From the NCBI RefSeq assembly GCF_024713975.1, contig NC_091106.1, positions 13,418,501-13,482,500 of the forward strand: 64,000 nt of DNA. The letters are read 5' to 3'. Positions 55,801 to 64,000 of this stretch are shown here, in pieces; position 1 is the first letter of the stretch, and every line of letters begins with the position of its first letter. The notes under the pieces are model-generated. The model made no database searches. It was not told the origin of the DNA and saw nothing but the letters and a program-made list of their open reading frames with translations. This DNA comes from Paralichthys olivaceus. Its lineage: Eukaryota > Chordata > Actinopteri > Pleuronectiformes > Paralichthyidae. A program made the position numbers and the translations under genes.

Positions 55801-57577
55801 CATTCAGTTGGCTCCAGACTGGCCCAAAGGACATTTCCGCAAGGGCAGTGCTCTCATGGGTATGAAGGTGTGTAAAGGCTACAGTGCTCATGTGATACAG
55901 CATGTAATTAAACAATATCTACTGAATAGCTTGATACTTAAGCCTTTGTGGTACGTTTGCTTGTACTAACTGGCTTTGTGGGTCTCTGTGTGTTTTGTAG
56001 CGGTACAGTGAGGCAGAGAAGGCTATGGAGCAGGTGCTAAAACTGGACAAAGACTGTGAGGAAGCTGCCAATGACCTCATTAACTGTAAAGTCCTGCAGT
56101 TGATGGTAAAAACACCCACAAACAATATGGCAGAGGTGTTTCCTGTAGAAGATTATTAGCTGTGAATTTACTAAGATTATGTTGCTAAATTAGTCCTTCG
56201 GATTTAAAACTGGATTCCTGTGATTGTATTTTTATGATTTGTCATACATTTTTCTCTGTTCTTTCCTCAGGATCTTGGTTTTGAAGAAATGCAAAGTGTC
56301 CAACTGCTGGAGAAATTTTCCACCGTGCAGGCAGTTCAGGCCGCTTGTTTGGATGCAGCCAGGGGTAAGAACACACATATATATATACACAAATATGATT
56401 AAAAAGGAGGACTGAATTTTCTCTTTGTAACACTGCAGAGCAGTAATCGGCTTTGTGCCAGGATCATACAGTTTCTGTTTATATTCTGTTTATGAAACTC
56501 TTTTGTTTTCCAGCTGGGGGTCAGGATTCATCAGTTGTGCAACCTGGGTACGTAGGTGACTGTTTGTTTGCCCGATCTAAGCCCAGGGTCATACGGGTTT
56601 GAAGCCTCTCTTGTGGCTAAGATAAATTTAGTTCACCTTGGTTTAGGCATCTGTTCTTTTGAAGAAGTATCAACAATTGACGTATTTTGACTTTTTTAAT
56701 GTATTTTGTATTGTTTTTAGTTACATTCTGTCTCTTTCTCCTTCCTTCAGAAGCCCTTGTCCATCTCTTTGGGTAGGAAATGTGACGACGGAGCTTACAG
56801 AAAAACATTTATGGGACCTTTTTAAAATGTACGACCCCAGAACATTTGATTCTACTGAGTTGAAATCAGATCAGTAATCAAATGACTTTCAGCAAACACT
56901 AGTGTTTTATGTCTTTGAACAGAAACACGGCCGGTTTAATATTTAACAAAAGTGGTTATCGACTTTTCTGTTAAGTTGTTTGCTTTACATTTCAGGTATG
57001 GTGAGATAGAGAGTATCCGTGTGCTACATGAGAGATTCTGTGCCTTCGTCAACTTCAAGAATGCAAACATGGCGTCTCGTGCAATGGAGAAATTAAATGT
57101 GAGCATTTACTGTATCTGGTCCTCCCCTCTCAATCTTGTGCCTTTTTTTAAAGAACATGGTAACAGCGTTAACATCTGTGTGTGTGCTCCCTATTACAGG
57201 GTTATTGTATTGAGAACACACGTTTAGTGGTGCGCTATCCTGACCGTCGCACTCAGAGGGTCCTCCCCATTCCACTTAAGACCTGTCTCCCTGCAACACA
57301 GCAGGCAGGAGCAGCTGCTGCTGGGTAAGAAAGACTTCATCCTCATTGTAGAAACTCTCATTCTAATTTCTTTTTGTACTTAATAAAGCTATTTCTGTGT
57401 TTTCCTCTCATCTCTGTGTTCGAACCTTCCTCTCTGCCCAGACCTCGACGACGTGGTCCAGTGAACGGAGATGAGTGTTACTTCTGGAGAACCACTGGCT
57501 GCCATTTTGGGGACAAATGCCGCTACAAACACATTCCTGATCAGAAAAGCAAGGACAGGAAGCCCTGGCAGCCTTGA
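50692..57577 (+). CDS. TTC31-like protein with TPR, RRM and CCCH zinc finger domains
   Basis: Sixteen exons: 50692-50749, 53202-53284, 53378-53458, 53572-53628, 53719-53931, 54074-54187, 55303-55348, 55551-55641, 55726-55867, 56001-56105, 56271-56364, 56514-56547, 56751-56828, 56996-57098, 57200-57324, 57442-57577. Phases agree, giving 519 residues. Order: very basic stretch (residues 60-90, nuclear-localisation-like), acidic Glu-rich stretch (94-140), EPEWDVSSAFFANAA, TPR repeats (about 218-330, with FFGNRSYCYYCLEQYPQALA), an RRM (about 378-450; RNP2 LWVGNV, RNP1 RFCAFVNF), and a CCCH finger C487-x7-C495-x5-C501-x3-H505. The N-terminal half and TPRs resemble human TTC31, which lacks the RRM and finger, so no symbol is given. 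RNA binding is inferred from the domains. Start: the ATG at 50692 was chosen because its phase joins exon 2; the in-frame ATG at 50704 is possible. Confidence 0.88.
50750..53201 (+). other. Intron 1 of the TTC31-like gene
   Basis: 2.45 kb, the longest intron of the gene. No other gene seen. Contains the (TC)39 run. Confidence 0.75.
52735..52812. repeat. (TC)39 microsatellite
   Basis: Uninterrupted TC run in intron 1 of the TTC31-like gene; a cryptic acceptor-like TGTGTGCAG follows at about 52845. Confidence 0.97.
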
Positions 57578-58011
57578 GCTCTGTTTACTCTCCGCCTCAG
57601 TTATGTGCAGGAAACTGGGATAACACAGACTGAGCTACAGGAGCTGGTACTTACTGGATCCGGTTTTCTGGGCTAAGAATTTTAACTGTGGCAGAACGGA
57701 CCAGAACAGTCAGATGGATGAGAGTCAGCACTTGGGCTGTAGGGCTGGGATAGTCCCACATGTGCCTCAAAGAACTAGGAGTATGAAGGTTTTTTATTTC
57801 AACCGAAGACTATACCGTAGCAACAAAATCCCCTGATGAAGTCTTTGTTTCAGAGGAAAACCCTCATAATTGTAGTTCCTCATGGGGCACGGTGACCTAT
57901 TCCTGCTCTAAGATATACAGCCGCAGCCCACAGGCCTACGAAACAAGGAGGAAGTGAAACTGCCTGGTTTCGTTGTAGGAGAAAAGTAAAGACACTGTCA
58001 TGTGACGAAGC

Positions 58012-58017
58012 AATAAA
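58012..58017 (+). terminator. Candidate poly(A) signal of the TTC31-like gene
   Basis: AATAAA 435 bp after the stop codon. A second hexamer at about 59582 would give a 2-kb 3' UTR. Confidence 0.5.
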
Positions 58018-59827
58018 AGCAGTGTGCATGGATTTTTTAGGCCAAGGCTCTTCAGTGATGATGATGGTGACCTCTCTTCTTTTACAGGTCATGAAGCAGT
58101 GTTCCTCCCCCATTTTTAATGTACAGTAACTTCATGATTAATACTTTAAGTTTGTGAACCAGTTTTAAAAAAAAATTTTTTTTTTGCAGTTTAGGTTTAT
58201 CAGAGGTTCACAACTGCTCACAGCAGTCTACAGTTCATACTTACATTTTATTTCTGTGCCAATACCAGCTCATTGTCCCCCAGACCAAAGACTCTGATGA
58301 AACTGATGTACTTATGCGTTCAGCTCAATTCAGTTCCTCCCGTAGGCCGGTGAGGTTTTTCTTTTAGCCAGTAAGCATCAGAGATCCAGAGAGGTGCCTT
58401 CACTATGTGTTATGTAGCCTTTAGTTAAAATGATCACCAGTGGCCAATTGAACATTAAAACCCACAGACTGAACTTGAGGGATTGCAGGATTGTTTGTAT
58501 TAATGCATGAGTTAAATGTAAATGTCACTTTATTTACTTCCTGGCTGCCCTATTGTTGAACAATTGAATACACACACTGCATGTCTGTTGCGTTGTCGTG
58601 ACGAGTTGTGTAGGACCTATTGTACTTTGTCATTATACCTGTCGGGTTCAGAAGAAGAAATACAAACACTTGACAATGTCATGCGGTCCAGTGGAATACA
58701 AACCACCTTTATGAGGGCTGTAGTGTTCACCGTGTAGGTGGGACTCTGTCAGAGAGGTGGTGGTAATTCTGAGGCCATAGTTTTTGGTTTTGTTGTAAAA
58801 GATTGCATGAAATGTCAAGTGTTAAGTTCTTTACTTCTCCTAGACTCTTCAGAAATCAACAATGTGTTTACACATTGCAAAAACACTTCACTCATTCATG
58901 TATCTCAGCATTAGTATAGGCAATATGCTTTCTTGGTATTTTGCATCGTAAACATCACAGTGCTTTGTTTCTATGCAAATGACAAGTGTCAGTTCCATTG
59001 TCATTTCTCTGTCACTCTCTTTGTCTCTTTCTCTCACTCACATACAGACACACACCTACAGAGCCTCCTGCATAAATAGCCTGGTTTTTCTTATGTTGTT
59101 AATGTCTATGACTGACATAAACTGCGTTTTCTTTGACAAACTAGTTTCCTATAGGACAGTGCCTTACAAAAAACCCCAGTCAGTCGTGTGCATGTGTCTT
59201 TAAGGGCCATGTGTTTTTACACGAACCATTAACAGAAGTTTTGAACCTTGAAAATCAGTATTTTTGACCTTATAGCCTCCATTTCAGTATTTCAGTGAAC
59301 CAAAGAATGCCTCACCTGACAGCTCCCCACTGAAAACAGCTCAATTCTTTCACAAGTTTCAACACTAGACAGAACAATCGGCATGTGTCTGTATCGTCCA
59401 CATTTACACACCTGGTTTTAATCCACACTACATTTGCCTGTAAACTATACACAGAATTGTGAGAGTATTTATTACTTTATTTATATCTGAGTTTTTCTTA
59501 TCTTTTTTTTTTACAACATACCTTTGGAGCAAAGTTCAGCTTTTAAATCAGACATTTTTGTCATTATTTTATGTCAACTGAAATAAAGGAAGCTCATCTG
59601 CTTAGTTCAGGCTGTAGAGTCCAGCGTCAAATACTGGCACATGCTTCCACTTCTGCTTTTCTCATTACTCTCTGTCTTGTGGTTAAAACTTGTGAAAAAG
59701 GAATTGGACAGCAAACTTTTAAACTACACTTGTTTATTTAGCTTGTTTCTGATTTGGTGCTGCACAGTGTATTTTAATTTTTCAGACTTGAAATGCATTG
59801 GAAATTACCATTGGTTATTGAATTTTG
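58018..59827. other. 3' flank, no gene seen
   Basis: AT-rich, with short ORFs only. May be a long 3' UTR of the preceding gene if the second poly(A) signal is used. Confidence 0.5.
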
Positions 59828-60081
59828 TCTTGAGAAAAAAAAGATGGGTTTACCATCAGGCTCTTTATGTTTTTTTTTAAATTCTTTCTACCCATTTTCA
59901 AACTGTGTCAGGAAAATGCACAATTAATCAAAATGTACACACCACCAACATCAACCAGAGCACTGCAATTCTGTTAATCCCCCAAATATTTTGTATATCG
60001 CACTGCAAGGAAGAGTATTTTATATTTAATAAATGAACTACCTATACCACATATGTCTGAGTCTACACATGCATAATGGCA
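59828..60081 (+). repeat. Direct duplication, left copy
   Basis: Nearly identical to 61168-61424; differences are limited to a GTT insertion, one TG/GTC-type change near TTTTGTAT, and single substitutions. Confidence 0.95.
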
Positions 60082-61167
60082 AAAATTGTGGATAAAATAT
60101 CTGCAGTGATTCTGCAGGAGAATTTGTTTGCAGAGGTGCGTGGTTTTCCACAAGATGGCAGTATTGCACTTGAACGGTTTTCACTGAAATATGTCAGCAG
60201 TTTATGTGATGAAAATATATTCATCTTTTTTAGATTTTCAGGAACAAAAACGTTGCCCTAAATTATTCCTCATGCTCAAAACCACGAAGAAGTAAATCAA
60301 AGCAGGCCGGGTCGGTGTGGGGGGAATATGGTAACCCTGTCATCACTAGAAGAAGACACTTGTGTGGCCAGCATGAGAGAAAGATGAGGGATTCTGTAAC
60401 CACGCAGACCAGTGAGAGATGGAGACATGACATTACTGAGGACGTGTGGGAAAAGCAACCATCGTGCCGCAGATGACACTGTGAATAGAGAGAAACTGGC
60501 CTGACGCCACCTGTAAATGTGTGAGAGAGCAAGATGCTGCTAAATTAAAGGGACACTCTGCACATACAGTTTAGTTTACTGTTTAGAATGAGCAATTTAC
60601 AGTGTGTGAAAGTAATTGTATAAAGTTTTCCAAGTTAACTATGATAATGTCATCAGGGTTGTCTCCGCTTCGGCTGAACACGTAAACATTTCAACAGAAC
60701 GCCTACATTAACAGATAAGAGCTCTGGTAGAAGTGGGCATTCACAAAAGAGGCAGGGGTGGTTGAATTAAAGGAGCTTTTAAGATGCATCATGGGATATG
60801 TAGGATCCAGGGTTTTTTAAGCTTGAGCTGGATATCTTTGCCTCCACTGTGGAGACTGTGAAGATTTTTTGAAGAAGTTGATGAAGTACAATTTAAAACT
60901 GCAATAATATTAATTATACTTTATTCAAAGAGCACTTTTACAAAATCCAAGTGATTTACTGTGGCAGCAAAATGAAACAGACTAATTTATTCCATCAGCA
61001 AAATAAATCATCAGTTCTAAATGGAACAGGTAAAACATTGTGATGCCTAGTTACCATGAAGGTATGTGAAAACAGAAATGGAGAAATTAAAACTCAAATC
61101 AAATCAGTGAAGCCAGTGAAGTCTTATAATAATCAAAATACATCACTGACTCGGCTGAACCTTTTTT

Positions 61168-61424
61168 TCTTGAGAAAAAAAAGATGGGTTTACCATCAGG
61201 CTCTTTGTTATGTTTTTTTTAAATTCTTTCTACCCATTTTCAAACTGTGTCAGGAAAATGCACAATTAATCAAAATGTACACACCACCAACATCAACCAG
61301 AGCACTGCAATCCTGTTAATCCCCCAAATATTTTGTATTGTCGCACTGCAAGGAAGAGTATTTTATATTTAATAAATGAACTACCTATACCACATATGTC
61401 TGAGTCTACACATGCATAATGGCA
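61168..61424 (+). repeat. Direct duplication, right copy
   Basis: Copy of 59828-60081, 1.34 kb downstream in the same orientation. Both copies start at TCTTGAGAAAA and end at CATGCATAATGGCA. The sequence between the copies is unrelated and has no gene. Confidence 0.95.
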
Positions 61425-61637
61425 CAATTGCAGGCTGAAGGCAATTCCTTAAAAGTTTATGTTCAGTCATTGCATCAGATTCAAGTGGGTGTGTAGATAT
61501 CCATGTTAAATACTTTAACCCCATTCATGTCATGTTTAGCTTATTGTCAAATTTTAGCCACCTTCAGGTTGAGGTGACCTTTGAATCTCAATCTAATGGG
61601 GTCAACCTGAGAGTTACACAGCACATCCTCTTTTCGG

Positions 61638-61944
61638 TGTGTGTGTGTGTGTGTGTGTGTCTACATGCTGCTATATCGCCTCTCTGAAAGTAAAAGCATT
61701 ATGAAAGCCTGGAGAGACGGTGGTGGGGGTGAGCACGGGGAGGTGCTGTGTCGTTTGAAAAGGCACTTGTTTATTGTTGGAGAGCGTGTATTTATTTCAT
61801 GCCTCCACAGATTGTGGGTTAAGGGCAGAGCCGGCTCGGTCGGCGTAATTAGAGAGGTGGAAAGAGAGAGAGAGAGAGAGAAAAAGAGAGAGCTCTGCCA
61901 CAGAGAGCTGCCTCGCTCAGATACTCTCTCTCTCTCTCTCTCTG

Positions 61945-61998
<54 letters not shown>
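61638..61998. repeat. Cluster of simple repeats: (GT)11, (GA)n, (TC)10, (CA)26
   Basis: GT 61638-61660, GA 61866-61892 (one AAAAA break), TC 61923-61942, CA 61946-61998. Confidence 0.95.
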
Positions 61999-61999
<1 letters not shown>

Positions 62000-62000
<1 letters not shown>

Positions 62001-63402
62001 AGCTGTTAAGTATTGGCACACAGGCAGGGACACCTGTCTAGTCTAGTTTAATTAGTCTGATATGCAACAGTGCATCACAAGGTATAATGGAGTCACACAC
62101 AGCACATAGCGATGATGTTTGTATTTTTAACCTAAGCAACCCCTTGTTTCTTCCTCTTGGCCTCTCTCTTTCCTCTCCCCGTCGGCCTTGGAGATCCCTC
62201 TGATTTGGACCGGCTAATAGGGGGTCTGCTCTTCCTGTTCGGGTTTACAATTCAGGGAGGGACCACCATCTCGCCACCCAGTTGCACCAATTACATCTTC
62301 AAAAGCTTTTAACGGTTGTCCAAAAGTCTGAGACCACTTTCAAACTATGTAATTTTTTTCACTCTTTAGGAAATCAGAACACAAACTGTTTTTACGGTCT
62401 TGGTCAATGTTTCGGTTGCTACCTCCCCTGTCACGACTGTAATTCTTCATGCCTATGAATAACCCGTGTTGCCTTAAAAAAGGTACCCGCTGAGGTTTAC
62501 TTAAACAACTGAAGTACAGTTTATCAACGCAACACGCAGAGGCCAAAAATTTCCATGTAGCTAAATTTGTCCTAAATCTTCCTGAAATGGCTCAGAACAT
62601 AAATAAAAAAGTTTGGGACATGTAGAAAGGCCTTTGCAGGAACGTGAGCAGGATGAGGGTCGAGCACTGAAGTGACCTCAGCTGTGAACAGGACCTTTTC
62701 CCTCATTTTAAAAATCTGAATCTACACTGATGAGTTAAATCTATACCATAATGACACGTTAGACTGTAGTAACATAAACCTGGGCAGGGGTGGTAAAGGC
62801 ATGTTCTCATAAGTCACGTTCACCATAGCTACGGTGAGGCTGGGCCTTTTTTAGAGTCAGTGGTTTGCGGCCATCTCAACAAGGAAATATCTACCCTGTG
62901 GTACAGGGAGCTTCTTTAAGACACTTGGAACTTGATGTTTGAAACTATTCTGGAAGCAGAGTCCTTCCTGTGGGTTACATTTACACACGTTTACCCCAAA
63001 GCTGCACGATTGTGTAAAGCCTTTTCAGCCTATCAGAGAAGAGCAGTGCGGAGAAGTCCAGAGTAAAACACAGGATTTGATTTTGATTAAATAAATATAC
63101 AATACAAGATACAAGTGTGTTTGACGTCCTGGGATACTAAACATCTTGAAACATTCACTTATTTCATTTCAAGATGTCAGCCAACAAAAGCATTCATCCA
63201 CAACTTAACAAAAAATATCAAAAGAAAGAAACAGAATGAGTCAAGTGTCCCATCGAGGGAGAGAACCTACGACTTTGATCATTTTAGATTTCACAGGACC
63301 ATTGTTGGAGCATTATCTAATAAAACAGCTTTACATTGTAACGTGTGAATTAAGTCAAAACTCCTGTAAAAGCAAAAGAGTCCTTGAGTGAACGAGAGCA
63401 CA
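62000..63402. other. Intergenic DNA, no gene seen
   Basis: Non-repetitive. 62140-62290 is GC-balanced and unlike its AT-rich surroundings, but its ORFs are short and unrecognised. Confidence 0.45.
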
Positions 63403-63558
63403 AGAGAAGGGAGGGAGGGAGGCAGGGAGGGATATAGGGAGAAGGAGGGAGGAAGGGAGGATTGACTAAGGAGAGCATTTAGCAGGCACACTCCTTCACT
63501 CAGTCACTCTCCCCTAGGCAGTTACCTCGTCCACTGCAAACATCTGCTGCCAGCCAGG
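63403..63558 (+). other. Possible 5' untranslated first exon of a gene beyond the right edge
   Basis: A purine-rich GGGA/GGAGG block (63403-63460) is followed by CACTCCTTCACTCAGTCACT and a unique stretch ending CTGCCAGCCAG before GTGAGC at 63559, a good donor. No ATG-initiated family-like peptide is seen. Speculative. Confidence 0.2.
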
Positions 63559-64000
63559 TGAGCTGACTTTCACTTTCACTTCTCCCAAAAGAATAACTAG
63601 AGTTTTATTTTTATCAGTTATTTGTATTTACTATGTTTATTTATTATTTAAAGACAAATGTATGTAACAGGTGTTTTAAGAGGTTTTTCGGCACATGTTG
63701 CTTTCCTCCTCTCCTCAAACTTGAATTCATTTTAAAAATCAGTTTGCTGTCAAACAAAGAATTCAAGCGTTTAGAAGAAATTTGAATTTAAAGTTTGTTT
63801 TTACACAGAATTAAGCAGTAAATAAAAAAAATAAAGTGCAAGGGTTTATGCAATAGAAGCTACTGTGATTTATTGACTTGCTGCAGCAGCCTTTTGTTTG
63901 TTTGTTCCTTTGTAATTTCATCCCCCACAGGGGAAAAATGAGATTTCTGTGTGTATATATATTTTGTGCTCACACTGAGTGTCGCCCTGCGGCCTGCAGT

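Overview
This window is vertebrate nuclear DNA, almost certainly from a percomorph teleost. Genes are split into many short exons with GT-AG introns, many of them only 80-400 bp. (CA)n/(GT)n microsatellites are abundant, the intergenic DNA carries short decayed repeats of types common in bony fishes, and one of the genes (nkx3.3) is known from fishes but absent from mammals. No bacterial, phage or CRISPR features are present.

Layout. Positions 67-3811 (minus) hold eight of about nine coding exons of got1, cytosolic aspartate aminotransferase; its last exon lies beyond the left edge. About 10 kb of non-coding DNA follows. Next comes a pair of NK-class homeobox genes on the plus strand: nkx2.3 (13862-16134, two exons) and nkx3.3 (19529-20776, two exons). 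A gene desert of about 15 kb (20777-35652), rich in microsatellites and decayed mobile elements, leads to slc25a28 (35653-40902, minus, four exons), the mitochondrial iron importer mitoferrin-2. Divergent to it is pyroxd2 (43518-49498, plus, 16 exons), a mitochondrial FAD-dependent oxidoreductase-like protein. A degenerate tandem repeat then leads into a 16-exon plus-strand gene (50692-57577). It encodes a 519-residue protein with a basic/acidic low-complexity N-terminus, TPR repeats, an RRM and a C-terminal CCCH zinc finger. It resembles TTC31 in its first half, and I give it no firm symbol. The last 6.4 kb is 3' flank, a duplicated 254-bp block and possibly the first exon of another gene at the right edge.

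The order got1 - nkx2.3 - slc25a28 matches human 10q24.2 (GOT1 - NKX2-3 - SLC25A28), and PYROXD2 is in the same human band, so this is a conserved syntenic block. The genes are not an operon. got1, slc25a28 and pyroxd2 are housekeeping or mitochondrial metabolic genes with CCAAT-type upstream regions. The two NK genes are developmental regulators flanked by long non-coding DNA, as expected for genes with distant enhancers.

All exon boundaries were derived by hand from splice consensus, reading-frame phase and remembered family sequences. Total codon counts are consistent: nkx2.3 340, nkx3.3 265, slc25a28 401, pyroxd2 582 and TTC31-like 519 residues.
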